Shown piece after piece: positions 10,007-20,786 of a stretch of 25,663 nt of DNA (positions are counted from its first letter, which is position 1; each line of letters opens with the position of its first letter). The DNA comes from Auxenochlorella pyrenoidosa. Lineage: Eukaryota > Chlorophyta > Trebouxiophyceae > Chlorellales > Chlorellaceae. A program made the translations under genes and the position numbers. The DNA is taken from positions 2,047,444-2,073,106 of the forward strand of contig KQ482063.1 of NCBI GenBank assembly GCA_001430745.1, given 5' to 3'. The notes under the pieces were generated by a model that had not been told where the DNA came from, ran no database searches, and saw only the letters and a program-made list of their open reading frames with translations.

Positions 10007-13000
10007 ATGTCCTGGCTGAAGAAGGACCTGCGGCTGATTGGGGCCACGGCGGAGGAGGAGTTCTACGACGCCCTGAGGGCCACGCCCTGCGACCCAGGTG
10101 GGCCGCGCTGGCTGCCTGGGGGCGTGGCACCCACGCAATGCAAGGAGAAGGGGTCACGGTACAGCAGGCCTAAAGGGTAGCACGTGCATCCGGCACGGGC
10201 AGCAGGGAGCCGCTGCTTTGGACAGTACCAGCCAAGGCAACACGTGCTCACAACCGCGTGTTCTCTGCCTAGCAGCAGGGCCGGGAGAGGAGGCGGAGCA
10301 CGGGCAGTGGCTGTCACGCAGCGAGGAGGGCAGCGAGGGCCGCTTCCTGGCGCTGCACAGGTGCGCATGGCAGCGGTGCTCCCGGGCAGTGCTCCAGGCG
10401 CACATGCCCTCAATGAACATTTGGCTTGAGTCCTTACATCAGAAAGCATTGCTGCAAAGAACTGGATTCTAACTCTGTACTGCTCATCTCTCGTGCCTCA
10501 GGCGCCAGACCTTCACACTTCCGCCCGCTTCCTCCCCTTCTTGCCCCCTCTTTTCCCCTGCGCTTAACCGCCCAGCGGTGATGGTCAGTCCCTTTCGGTT
10601 CCTGAAGCATCAGTTCCTAAAGCTTGCTGAAGACACTGCCGTGCGCCCCACCACATGCAGGGCCGCCTTCCATGGCGACGTCGAGGAGCTGCGCCGCCTG
10701 CTGCCGGGGCTGACCCTGCGGCAGAAGCTGCAGCTGGATCCGCAGGGCAACACGGTGGGCATGGGTGGCCGGGCCTCCGGGTTCCAAGGACCGTGTGCAC
10801 ATTAGCCATACGGAACAGCGGCTGTGGCGCTTGGCCAGCAGGCCAGTGCAGTTGGCAACCTAAACGGATGCTTTGCTCGACCGGTGTGCCTGCGTGGGGC
10901 CCGGCAGATGCCGAGGCGGCCCTAAAACCCACAACAGACTCCTGAGTTCCATCCCTGCTCCCCCCCCCACCACACACACCAGGCGCTGCACGTGGCGGTG
11001 CTGCGCCACCAGCACGCCGCCATCGCCGCGCTGCTGGAGGGGGGCCTGCCCGCCGACGTGAAGAATGAGCGGCGGTGGAACCCGGTGGACGAGGCGGTGG
11101 CGCTGGGGGACGCCGCCGCCACCAAGCTGCTGTACAGGTGGCGCCCGCTGCCGAGCCTGCAGGCAGCATGGGGCCTGGCGGCTGATGAGAAGGGGGCGCT
11201 TGGCTCGGGCCGTCGTAGAGCTAGTTGCCAGCAGATCACGGCGGCCCTGTCATGCCGTTTTGCCAGACCCCTGGCCAACAGGCGACCCACCCGCCACGCC
11301 TCCCTGTTGCGCTGCCCCCGCAGCCACCTGCTGGCGGCTGCGAAGGTGGCCAAGCGCCAGAAGAAGGCGCAGCTGGTGGCCATAATGGAATCACTGCCGG
11401 ACTTCCGCATGCAGGCGAGCGCCGCGCAGGGCTGTCCGAGGGGGGGCTGTGCTTCTTTTCTGTTCTTGCCATGATGGGGTCCTGCTGCACCTCGGAGCAG
11501 CTGGCGTATATGCAAGCTGGCGCAGCAATTTCCTGGTGGGGGCATCGTGGGGCGGGGGGCCAAATTCAAGCCCAAGTTGCCAGGGCACGGTTGTTGCCGC
11601 TGGCTTGGAGTCTCCCAATCATTTCCCTGCCCCTTGACCATGCCTGCAGCTTCGCTGGGAGCTGGGCTCGCCGCTGTTTGGCCTGCTGCTGCGCCACTAC
11701 GCGCCCGACGACACCTACACTGTGTACAAGGTGGGCTGTGAGAGGGGGGGGGGGGGGGGCTGTTTCAAAGGGCTGGAACCTGCTGGCGCCTGACTCGAAC
11801 GACTTCTGTTGACAGATGCACATCAGTGAGCAGGAATCCCGAGGATGTTCTAAAAAATGGCTGTGGTTTTGAGTTCCGCCAGGATGTGGCAAACCAAGCA
11901 TTTTGTTTCTCCAACCCTCCACCCCAAACCAACACCCGCGCACCCCCCTCCCCACGCCCCAGGTGGGCAACCTCCTGCGCGTGGACGGCACGCTCATGGG
12001 CCTGGACGACCGCTCCCGCTCCTTCATCCCGCGCTGGAAGCGAGGCCACTTCAGCCTGCTGGTGGACGCGGGTGCGGAGGGGTAGGGATCGACCCTGCTT
12101 CCATAGCCTCTGGCAAATAGGCCTGCCTGCCTGTCTGCTGGTCTCGGTTATGCCAAGGCAGGCGCAGGGAGCAGCCTGCCAATCACGCCCGTCCATAGTC
12201 TTTCGACGGGACCCTGCGCCACCATCGCCGCCGCATCAGGGCCTTGGCCTCCACCTCTTGGCATCAAGCACCGCCCCTTGCTGCGCCGCTGCTGCCCAGG
12301 CGCCACCCCCACTGCCGCCTTCCTGGTCGACCACACCGAGAAGGCCTTCTACGATTTGTATCGCGAGCGCAAGGCGCACCTCAGGTCGATCGACGAGGAG
12401 GTGGGGCCACGCACGGGGCTGGGAGGGTGTGGATGGCAACGCGCACTGGGCGTGGAGCAGCCTTGGACGGGGGGGGTCCGTGAAAGAACAGAGCAGGGTG
12501 GCATGCGTGCTGCCTGCTTTGAGTAGCTAAGCCAGGCTGATTCGCCCCCCCACTTTCATCATCCTGCTACGCTCTTCACGCCCAGCACAGCCAGCCAAGA
12601 TGCTGGCTGAGGCGTTGAGTGACCGGCTCTTAAGACTTATTGACCCCCCCTGCCAGCCCCCAAGCCTGCCCTTTGCTCCCCCCTCCTGCTGCCCAGGTGG
12701 CCGAAATGCTTGCAGAGGGCGCAGGCAAGGTACGACGGTAGGGTCTCGCCTGAGGGGAGGCAGCCTCTCGCTTGCTAGCTCCTGACGACACGGCTTCAGC
12801 CTCCTGTGCAGGCATCTGATTTGCAGTACACCAGGCTCTTTCTGGGGTCGATGCTGAGCTGCCGCAATGCTCAGCTCCTGCTTCCAACGTCCTGGCCAGT
12901 CTGCCTGAGCAGGTTCGGCTGGCAGACGCCGATGTGGACTTCAAGCCGGTCAAGAGCTGGCTGGGACGTCCGAAAACAGAGACGGTGGATGGCTGGCAGA

Positions 13001-15646
13001 CGGAGGCGCGCCATCCCGGGAGGGGGGATGGAAGAGGCTGGCCCCCCCTGCTGCCCCGCCAGGGCAGTGGCTCCAGCTGGCCATGCCTCCGCACCCGACT
13101 GGCCTGGTCCTCTTCCCAGCCCCCAGCAGAGAATCTCAGCCGCATCCCCACTTCCACAACCTGTCTAGCCCCCCCCTGTTCCGCAGGTGTACGAGGCATC
13201 GGGCTCGCTGGTGGCGGCCACGTGGGAGAAGGCGGCAGTGGTGGTCCCGCCGGGGGCGTCGTTTGAGGACTACCTGGAAATGCAGCTGCCCGCCGACACC
13301 ATCCAGGTGGGGCTGGCGGGTTGACGGGGGGTGCTCAGGGACTGGCTGTAGGGGCGGCGGGCAATTGATGGCAGACCCTGGCACCTGGCACCTGGCAGGT
13401 GGATGGGAAGGGTTGCTGCCCGGCAACGACAGAGGTGCAGCTTTGTACGACTGGAAAGCCTGCTGAGACTTTGCGCTGCGGCCTTACCGTGCAGGAGGTG
13501 CCACTCGATCCGCTGAGCCCGCCAGAAAAGCCCAAGCCCAAGCCGCCGTCGCAGCAGCCCGCACCAGTGCCTGAAGCACAGCTGCCGAGCTCCCAGGCCG
13601 CAACTGCCGAGCTTACGGCACCTGCCGCTGCCCCCGCGCCGCTGCCTGCTGTGGCAGGGGCTGGGCTCAGTGCTGGTACCTCCGTGGTGAGCATCCCTCT
13701 CGATCCTTGCAGCTGCTTGCATGATATGCATCGGCGCCGGGTTTGGTGCCAGCCTGCCCTGACCTGAGCGTCGTCTCTCAGCCTGGCCCCTGTGTCGCCT
13801 GGCCGGTTGCAATCAAACATACCTGCTTGACTTGTTGCCACAGCCTGCGCTGCTTGCTTGTGCAGCGCGACCCCACCCAGGCCAGCAGCAGCCACACGTT
13901 CACCTCTGCAAGCAGCGGCAGCAGCCGTTCTGGCAGCAGCGCCTTCAGCAGCGCAGCATCCACCGCTGGCAGCTGGTCCGCCGGCACCTCGTCGGCTTCC
14001 AACCCCGACGCTGCCACCCGCAAGGCCAAGCAGGCAGCCAGTCAGGCCGAGCAGGCGCAGCACGCGGCAGAGGCGGCGCGGGCGCAGCACAGCAAGAAGG
14101 GCAGGAAGGCCCGCACCTTCAGCAGCCGCTGCTGGCTGGCGAGGCGCTACCCGATCACACTGGCGCAGGTCATCCCCCTGCTCGAGGTGGTGTCGGCCGG
14201 CAACAGGCACTTTGCCCAGGCAGCTGCCTACCTGCGCCAGTTCCAGTCGGACGAGTACTTCCCGGTCAAGGTGCAGGTGGGCNNNNNNNNNNNNNNNNNN
14301 NNNNNNNNNNNNNNNNNNNNNNNNNNNNNNNNNNNNNNNNNNNNNNNNNNNNNNNNNNNNNNNNNNNNNNNNNNNNNNNNNNNNNNNNNNNNNNNNNNNN
14401 NNNNNNNNNNNNNNNNNNNNNNNNNNNNNNNNNNNNNNNNNNNNNNNNNNNNNNNNNNNNNNNNNNNNNNNNNNNNNNNNNNNNNNNNNNNNNNNNNNNN
14501 NNNNNNNNNNNNNNNNNNNNNNNNNNNNNNNNNNNNNNNNNNNNNNNNNNNNNNNNNNNNNNNNNNNNNNNNNNNNNNNNNNNNNNNNNNNNNNNNNNNN
14601 NNNNNNNNNNNNNNNNNNNNNNNNNNNNNNNNNNNNNNNNNNNNNNNNNNNNNNNNNNNNNNNNNNNNNNNNNNNNNNNNNNNNNNNNNNNNNNNNNNNN
14701 NNNNNNNNNNNNNNNNNNNNNNNNNNNNNNNNNNNNNNNNNNNNNNNNNNNNNNNNNNNNNNNNNNNNNNNNNNNNNNNNNNNNNNNNNNNNNNNNNNNN
14801 NNNNNNNNNNNNNNNNNNNNNNNNNNNNNNNNNNNNNNNNNNNNNNNNNNNNNNNNNNNNNNNNNNNNNNNNNNNNNNNNNNNNNNNNNNNNNNNNNNNN
14901 NNNNNNNNNNNNNNNNNNNNNNNNNNNNNNNNNNNNNGCGGGGCCCTCAGCAGCAACTTGGTAGTCAGGGCCCAGCGGCCAGAGGCCGTGCCGCGTGGCC
15001 GCTGGCAGGCGCTGCTACGAGCTGCGGTCCACGGGACCAGAGGAGTCAGGTTGGGGATTGCGCAGGCGACTGAATGGAGCCCACCAATCCGCGCCTTGCT
15101 GGGTCCGAGCTGCCGCAGTGCTTGCCCGCCCAGAACCCTGAGCGCCGCGCCACGCCCAGGTGCAGCTTGCAGAGCCAAGGGAGGGGGATCGGGGCTGCTG
15201 GGCCACCCCACACCCCGCAGGTGCCCCTGCTGTGGACAGTCTACCTGCTGCTCTCCTTCCGCCAGTTTGCGATGCTGGGCCCGCGGGACCCTGCCCGCGA
15301 TCGCGGCTTCTTCCAGGTGAGGTGTGGGGGCGGGGGGCCTGCGCCCTTGTGGGCCGCGGCTGGCCAGCCCAGCTGGAGGCAAAGGGAGGCGATGGCAAGC
15401 AGCGCAGGACTGCACGGCGTGCCGTCTGCTTGAGCGGAAGTGCACCGCAGCCTGCCGTGCATGCTCATGCTTACACCTGGGCCTGCGAGGCCCCGAGCCC
15501 CGGCCATACGCTCTGCCCCCGCCGCCCCCCGCCAGGTCCCCTCTGGCTACAAGCTGGACCGCATGGAGGAGGGGGACCTGGTGCAGAAGAAGGCCAGCCC
15601 GCTGCTGGAGCGGCTGGACAGCGCTGCCAGCGGCGAGGCGGCGTGA
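10007..15646 (+). CDS. ANKRD13: ANKRD13-like ankyrin repeat / GPCR-chaperone domain protein
   Basis: Fifteen exons: 10007-10097, 10276-10360, 10661-10754, 10983-11137, 11324-11414, 11650-11730, 11963-12071, 12300-12400, 12697-12729, 12913-13005, 13187-13306, 13495-13686, 13866-14276, 15221-15316 and 15536-15646; 620 aa. Exon 10 could start at 12835 (646 aa). The N-terminus starts MSWLKKDLRLIG. Two ankyrin repeats follow (AAFHGDVEELRRLLPGL; NTALHVAVLRHQHAAIAALL). The ANKRD13_C domain shows LRWELGSPLFGLLLRHYAPD, DTYTVYK, NLLRVDGTLMGLDD, KRGHFSLLVDA, TETVDGWQTEVYEASG, YFPVKVQVPLLWTVY and FFQVPSGY in family order. A Pro/Ala/Ser/Gln-rich insert (about 352-500) interrupts it. Animal ANKRD13 proteins bind ubiquitinated membrane receptors and act in trafficking or ER quality control; no UIM motifs are evident here, as in plant members. 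Introns 5 and 10 need GC donors. Exon 2 has a triple TAG-CAG-CAG acceptor. Confidence 0.88.
11744..11759 (+). repeat. G(16) homopolymer in intron
   Basis: Sixteen consecutive G residues start 13 nt after the donor of ANKRD13 intron 6. The length may be unreliable. The run could form a G-rich structure in RNA. Confidence 0.8.
14283..14937. other. Assembly gap (655 N)
   Basis: 655 unresolved bases. Exon 13 of the ANKRD13-like gene ends at 14276 (FPVKVQ) and exon 14 begins at 15221 (VPLLWTVY). These join in the pattern conserved in the family, so the gap appears to lie inside one intron and to remove no coding sequence. A separate gene or repeat inside the gap cannot be excluded. Confidence 0.95.
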
Positions 15647-16240
15647 GCTGCGCACCCTCTGGCCACTGCTGCTAAACCACGGCTGCTCATTTCGGCATGC
15701 CCTATGCGCATTCCTTCTGGAGACCACACTTGATCCCTGCGTAGCCTCCGTGCCCTGCTCTGCCCTGCCATGGGCAACCCGAGACGTGGCGGCGCGCAGT
15801 TCCCGCCACTCCCCGCCACCCCGCCCGCTGTGCCCCTCCTTGCACACCCGCGTTTGCTGGAATAAATGCCTCTGCACTTTGAAACGGGCCTGGTTTGCCC
15901 CTTGTGAACCGTCTCCAATTCTCCTTGGGTGTCCGCCACCAGCTGTGGCCAGCGTTTGGGGCCTCGAGTGCTGTCGGGCTGGTGACCTGCGGGCACCTTC
16001 CAAGGCGCCCGCCGCGCCCGCACTCCGCGGCCTGTGGCCCATCCATGCGGCGCCTCCCTGTGCTTCCCCCGCCTGCCAGGGTGTGTGCCAGTTTTTTTAG
16101 ATGGCTGTGGGCGCCGGAGAGACGTGGCCGTTCCCGGCTTTCTAATCGTCACCTGGAGGGGTGCTTTTCAGAATCACGGTCCTTGACTACTCGTTTCCTC
16201 CTTCTCACGCCTCCGCCCCGCGTCTTGTCCGGCCTTCAGC
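15647..16240. other. Intergenic between ANKRD13-like and CCCH genes
   Basis: 594 nt holding the 3' UTR of the upstream gene and the promoter/leader of the CCCH gene. No supported gene. A T-run at 16092-16098 and the AATAAA are the only AT-rich marks. Confidence 0.5.
15861..15866 (+). terminator. AATAAA-like poly(A) signal, ANKRD13-like gene
   Basis: AATAAA at 215 nt past the stop codon, in a locally AT-richer stretch (GGAATAAATG). No TGTAA was found in this 3' flank. Confidence 0.35.
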
Positions 16241-18790
16241 ATGTCTGCAGCCCTGCCTGTCAGCCCCGGGCTGCAGGCGGTGGCACCTTTCGAGCTGCAC
16301 CAGCCCACCAGCGCCCACTCCCCTGCCCTGGACGGGCTTTGCGCTGGCCTGCTGGGCAGCCTGAGCACCCTGGGCGGGCTGGGCGCCCCAGAATCGCTGT
16401 ACAGCCCTGCTCCAGCCGCCAGCAACCTGGCGGGTGACACCGCTCTGCCGCTCGGCGCACCCCCGCCCAGCCGCACCCCTGCTGATGCCCTGGCCCAGCT
16501 CGCGGCCCTGCAACAGCAGCAGCAGCTAGCGGCTGCCCTGGAGGCCAACCCGCTGGTCTCCCTGACCAACCTGCTGGCGGCGCAGCAGGGGCTGAACGCG
16601 CGCGTGGCCGAGCTGCTGGCCCTCAAGCAGCAGCTGGCGGCTGCGTCGCCCTCGCCCCGCCCCGGGGGCGGCATCCGGGGCACCGGCCCGCTGGCCAACC
16701 CGCTCTACAAGCGAGTGGGAGGGGCGAGGAGGGCGCCGGTGATGGGGGCAGCTGGCGGGCAGCTGCCCTCGAGGCCCGGATGCCACCGGATGCTAGCTGG
16801 TTTGTGACCTGCACTGCCTGTTACCTGTGCTTCACCTGGCACCCTCCTTGTCTGGCCCTCCTGCCCCCCTGCAGGACCGAGCTGTGCCGCTCGTGGGAGG
16901 AGACTGGCTCCTGCCGCTACGGTGCCAAGTGCCAGGCAAGCGAAATCAGATTTGTGCCGTCCCGTGCCCGCTCCTCTCCTCCTTGCCTGCCACCCAACCT
17001 TGGACAGTCATCTCGGCCATGGCTGCGCCCCAATTGGGGGACACAGGTGCCCCACCCTTGTTAAAACATGTGCCAGTTCGACTCTGGACTTTGGCCGCAA
17101 AGCCGCCCCTTGAGAGCGTTCACCTTCTCCGCTGCCCCGGCCCCGCAGTTTGCCCACGGGCGCGAGGAGCTGCGCCCGGTGGTGCGCCACCCCAAGTACA
17201 AGACGGAGATCTGCAGGCAAGGGGAAGGAAGTGGCAAGGGGAAGGGGGTGTTGCTGGGGTTCTTCAAAATCCGCTGCTTGCGTGCATCACAGAGGCTGCT
17301 GAAGCTTGGGTGTGAGCAGTCCCACTGGAGCTCTGCCCCGGCAACCCAGGCTGCAACAACTCCCACCTGGCTGCACCTCTGCCCAGGGAAGTGGAGGTGC
17401 TCCCCTGCAGCAGCAACTAATGCCCTCCCCCCCCCCCCCCGGCCCTGCGACCCCCCACCCCGCCCCCGCCTGCCCACAGGACCTTTGCCCAGAGCGGCAC
17501 CTGCCCCTACGGCACGCGCTGCCGCTTCATCCACACCACTTCGGCCATGCCCTCCTCCCCCGCTGCCGCTGTGCGCACCGGCAGCACCTCCCCCAACACC
17601 GGCACTGGCACCCCTGCGCCCACGCCCACGCTGTCGCGGGTGAGCCGGGCGGGGGCAGGGGCAAGGCGCGCAGCACGTCGCGCGTGCGTGCGTTGGCCCG
17701 CCTTACGCTTCCAGTGCATCCAGCCCTCACCGTTTGCTTGGCCCAGGCTGCCGTCTGCCGACAATCCTTCCCGATCCACCCCGCTCCCTCGGCCCATCCT
17801 GTGTGCAGGACGCATCATTTGCCTCCCTGCCCGGCCTGCCAGCCTCGCCCTGCAGCCCTGCCGCCCCGTCTCCGCTGCCCTTCAGCCTCAGCATGCCCAG
17901 CATGCCCAGCCTGGCCAGCCTGGGACCCAGCCCATCGGGCTCCCCCCTGCTGGGCACAGCCGGCACGGATGCAGCCGTGGCCGCCAGCCTGCTGGGCCTG
18001 CAAGGCATGGGCGCCAGTTCCGGCGCATACGTGCCCTCTCCCAGCGCTGGGCTGAGCCTGGGCGGCGCAGGGCTGGGGCTGGGCGCTGCCGCCTACGCAG
18101 GTTATGGCCAGCTGACTGCGGGCCAGCTCACGGGCCCTGAGCTGGGCTGTAGCGACTCTTCCACCCTGGCCGCACTGGCCGCCCTGCTGGCCAATGGGGG
18201 CATTGACTGCGGTGTTGGCGCCGCTGCCGGCGGTCAGCCGGTCAGCGCCGCTGCTGCGCTGGCAACCTCCTCCCACTCCCTGCTTGGCATGGTTGGCCCG
18301 CCTGCCGGCCTGTCGCCCATCGGCACCCTGGCAGGCAGCGCCTCCAGCGCCGCGGGGCCCGGCCTTGCCCAGGCCCCAAGCTGCCCAGGCACACCTGGAG
18401 GCACCTCCGCCCGCACTGCCCTGCGCCTCTCCATTTCAGGTGGGCCTCGTTCCTCACGCAAGAGGAAGAGCACGGTGTGGGGCCGGGTTTCTGAGGGATC
18501 CTGGTATTCCTTCCAGTGTTGAGCCCCTGCATCCGCCCGCCCTGCCGCGACATTGCTGTGGCGGGTGCCCGCCGCACGAGTTCCAACTGGCTTGCCCTTC
18601 CTGCTCCCCCCCTCACGCAGACTCCGACGCCTCCACCCCCACCGCCAAGCGCCTGCCCATCTTTGAACAGCTGATTCCCGGCTCGGTGGGGGAGGAAGCC
18701 ACCGCCGCCTTTGTCCCCGCATCTGCCGTCGGGAGCCGCCGCGCCTCGTATGATGCCGCCGCCTCGGGTGCTGCCCGCGCCGCCTGCTGA
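16241..18790 (+). CDS. Tandem CCCH zinc-finger RNA-binding protein (TTP/ZFP36 type)
   Basis: Six exons: 16241-16710, 16875-16935, 17149-17216, 17480-17639, 17809-18439 and 18621-18790; 1560 nt, 519 aa. Two C-X8-C-X5-C-X3-H fingers are spaced by the canonical 18 residues: Cys161, Cys170, Cys176, His180 and Cys199, Cys208, Cys214, His218. Each is preceded by the TTP-type lead-in, YKTELC and YKTEIC, and the linker holds RHPKYKTEIC. Proteins with this exact spacing bind AU-rich elements in 3' UTRs and promote deadenylation and decay. The flanks are low complexity: a Leu/Ala/Gln-rich N-terminus with LQQQQQLA, and a Gly/Ala/Ser/Pro/Leu-rich C-terminus ending in an acidic/basic patch (TPTAKRLPIFEQLIPG). 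Introns 1, 2 and 3, which delimit the finger exons, all need GC donors (AA|GCGAGT, AG|GCAAGC, AG|GCAAGG). Introns 4 and 5 are GT-AG. The target RNAs cannot be inferred. Confidence 0.92.
17427..17440 (+). repeat. C(14) homopolymer at CCCH intron 3 acceptor
   Basis: Fourteen C residues about 40 nt upstream of the CACAG acceptor at 17479, in an almost purely C/G tract. Probably part of the polypyrimidine region. Confidence 0.8.
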
Positions 18791-19677
18791 AGCTGCCCCG
18801 GCAAGTCCGGGCTAGCCAGCCTTTTGCCACCTGCTTCTGGTACAAAGGGCCGGCCAAACCCTGGTCGTCGACCTCAAGAAACGCACTCTCCTCAGCCCAC
18901 CACAAGAACTCACAGCCCACCGCAAGAACGCATCCCTTGCTGGCAGGGGTGCCCTCTGCCGGCCCTTCTTTCGCCCGCCTGCTGAGCAGCTGCCGGCTGC
19001 ACGTGGACATGTCATGGCTCCCGCAGCCCTGTTGGTCACCAACACTATGCTGCCATTCTCTCCTCTTCCAAGCTTCCTGCGCCCCCTGCTAAACGCGGCC
19101 ATGCACCCGACCCTAGCCAGCGCCCTGCATTTGCCCTCACCACCTCTCAAGTGCCCGGCCGCCAGCCTCGCTAAGCCTTCCTGCAGCGACTAGCCTCCCA
19201 GCAGCAGGCCCCATTTTCGGGGCGTGCCACTTGTCAGGCATGCCTCCCACCGCGCCTGCACCCATTGGAGTACGCATGTCCAGACGCCGCTTTATCCTTG
19301 CTGTCAAGCATCCCATCGAGCGCACACGATGCCCCTGTATTCCTTCCCGTCGTTCTTTACACAAAACGAATTCACCATCCAACCCCGCCGTGCTGCCTGC
19401 GCCCCATGCCTCGCCTGCACAGCCTTTTGAATGTTTATGAGCGCCCATCCCTGCCACGCACCCTTACCGCGCCCAGCACAATCGCCCTGAACCGCGCCCA
19501 CTGCCCTTCCAGGCCCCGTCACTGCGCCACCCCAGGCCCCCCGCACTGCCACCCTGTTTGCCCTGCGACTGCCCCGTGCCCAGCCTCGTGTGCTGCCTTA
19601 TCTGCGCCCGTTTTATTCCGCCGCGACCACGCTTAGCGAGCTGTTGTTGTTGCGCTGCGACCCTGTGTGTGTAGTAT

Positions 19678-19682
19678 TGTAA
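19678..19682 (+). terminator. TGTAA poly(A) signal of the CCCH gene
   Basis: TGTAA in the context AGTATTGTAAGTAG, the first TGTAA downstream of the stop at 18790. It follows a GT-rich stretch (GTTGTTGTTG, CTGTGTGTGTAG). Confidence 0.6.
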
Positions 19683-19721
19683 GTAGAAGATGCTCCGCCA
19701 CGCGGACGGGAAGCGCGTGGG

Positions 19722-19726
19722 TTACA
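19722..19726 (-). terminator. TGTAA poly(A) signal of the small membrane-protein gene
   Basis: TGTAA on the gene strand, about 120 nt past the stop and 40 nt from the oppositely oriented signal at 19678-19682. Another TGTAA (plus strand TTACA at 19821-19825) lies only about 20 nt past the stop. Confidence 0.5.
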
Positions 19727-19846
19727 GGGACGGCAGAGGGCCGCAGCGCCATGGGTGCAGAAAAATTTGGCGGCGGCAAAGAATCAAGGGCGGGGGCACA
19801 GGTTGATCTTCTCTCGTCTGTTACACAGCTTGCAGGTGCTGCCTGC

Positions 19847-20786
19847 TCAGAGGCGGCCGCCAGAGAGGTCCACCCACCCAAAAGCGATGGCTGCAGGGCA
19901 AGAGGACACAGGGTGTGGTGAGGCTGCATGGGGTGGCTTTTCGCTTGGCACCCTCAGCAGCGCATGCAGCCTGACGTGCCCGCTCCGAAACTCACCAAGT
20001 GCCAGGAAGATGAATGGGAAAAAGATGGCCAGGATGCCTGCAGGCACAGGCGGAAGGTGCAGAGGCCAGGGGTTGGAGCGCTGTGTCGAGCTGCAGGGGC
20101 ATGCGCCCGCCAGTGCGACCCGCATCGCACACTTTAGCACCGTCCCGTGCTCACCAATCTGCGCCAGCGGGTCCTGGAAGGGGCTCTTGCCCTCCCGCTC
20201 GTCCTTGCTGGCCCAGTACCTTCATAAGGAGACGGGGGGGGGGGGGGACCAGGAGGTGATGCGAGTCGAGGGCAGCATGCCGAGGCATGAAGCTGCGCCT
20301 CTGATGCAGGGCGCCACCCCTGCTAATGGTTCAAGAGCAGCAGGCTGCCAGTGGACGCACTCGTCGGGCTCATCCTCGCGGCGGATGCCCTTCTGCTTCT
20401 TGGAGCTGTCTGCGGCAGGGGAGCGAGGAGGTGGCAGGGGGAGCCGTGAAGCTCGCGGCCGCCCAACAAAAGTCTTGTAATAATGGGAAGAACAAGATGC
20501 TGCTCCACCACAGCCTTTCGTGCCAATGCTAGAAGAACAGCACACGCCAAAGTGTCGAGGGTGCACAACCCGACTGCTCTGGCCGACTGCTCTGATCTTG
20601 CGACACACAGCTGTGCCGGGGTGTGCCGCCCAACCTCCCCACCGCACCTCCAAGAGCCTGCGCCGCAACCAGGCCGCGCGGCATCTGCTGCTGGCTCAGG
20701 CGCAGGGCTGACTGGGCCCGCCCGGCAGGCCGCCGGGAGGCCCCAAAGGTGGTGCCTGGGAGCGCAGCGACAAAGGTGGTCTGCAT
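19847..20786 (-). CDS. Small plastid-targeted single-span membrane protein, family not recognised
   Basis: Five exons on the minus strand: 20786-20648, 20409-20361, 20219-20155, 20037-19996 and 19890-19847; 339 nt, 112 aa, all GT-AG with consistent phases. Residues 1 to about 45 (MQTTFVAALPGTTFGASRRP...) are rich in Ala, Arg, Ser and Thr with no acidic residue, as in a chloroplast transit peptide. The mature part is a charged segment (KKQKGIRREDEPDE, then YWASKDEREGKSPFQDPL), one hydrophobic span (about 84-104, IGILAIFFPFIFLALAIAFG) and a short tail WVDLSGGRL. The charged and hydrophobic parts lie in separate exons that join smoothly, which supports the model. The layout resembles small thylakoid or envelope proteins that assist or belong to photosynthetic complexes, but I do not recognise the family and assign no function. 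It lies head-to-head with uL30. Confidence 0.75.
20234..20247 (-). repeat. Homopolymer, C(14) on the gene strand, at an acceptor
   Basis: Fourteen G on the plus strand, so C on the gene strand, 13 nt upstream of the acceptor of exon 3 of the small membrane-protein gene. Confidence 0.8.

Larger units (their letters stand above)
18791..19846. other. Convergent intergenic region: long C-rich 3' UTR of the CCCH gene
   Basis: 1,056 nt between the facing stop codons of the CCCH gene and the small membrane-protein gene. The sequence is C/T-rich, without G-rich coding texture. Short open frames occur but none looks like a protein family. If the TGTAA at 19678 is used, the CCCH mRNA has a 3' UTR of nearly 0.9 kb. 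Confidence 0.6.

Noticed and set aside
10578..10660. Open sequence upstream of ANKRD13 exon 3 (VMVSPFRFLKHQF...)
   Set aside because: It is in frame with the ankyrin repeat, but phase from exon 2 fits only the acceptor at 10660. Starting at 10576 meets a stop codon.
14228..16042. 604-aa minus-strand open frame across the N gap
   Set aside because: Its length comes from unknown bases read as X. The flanks are antisense to ANKRD13 exons and have no family features.
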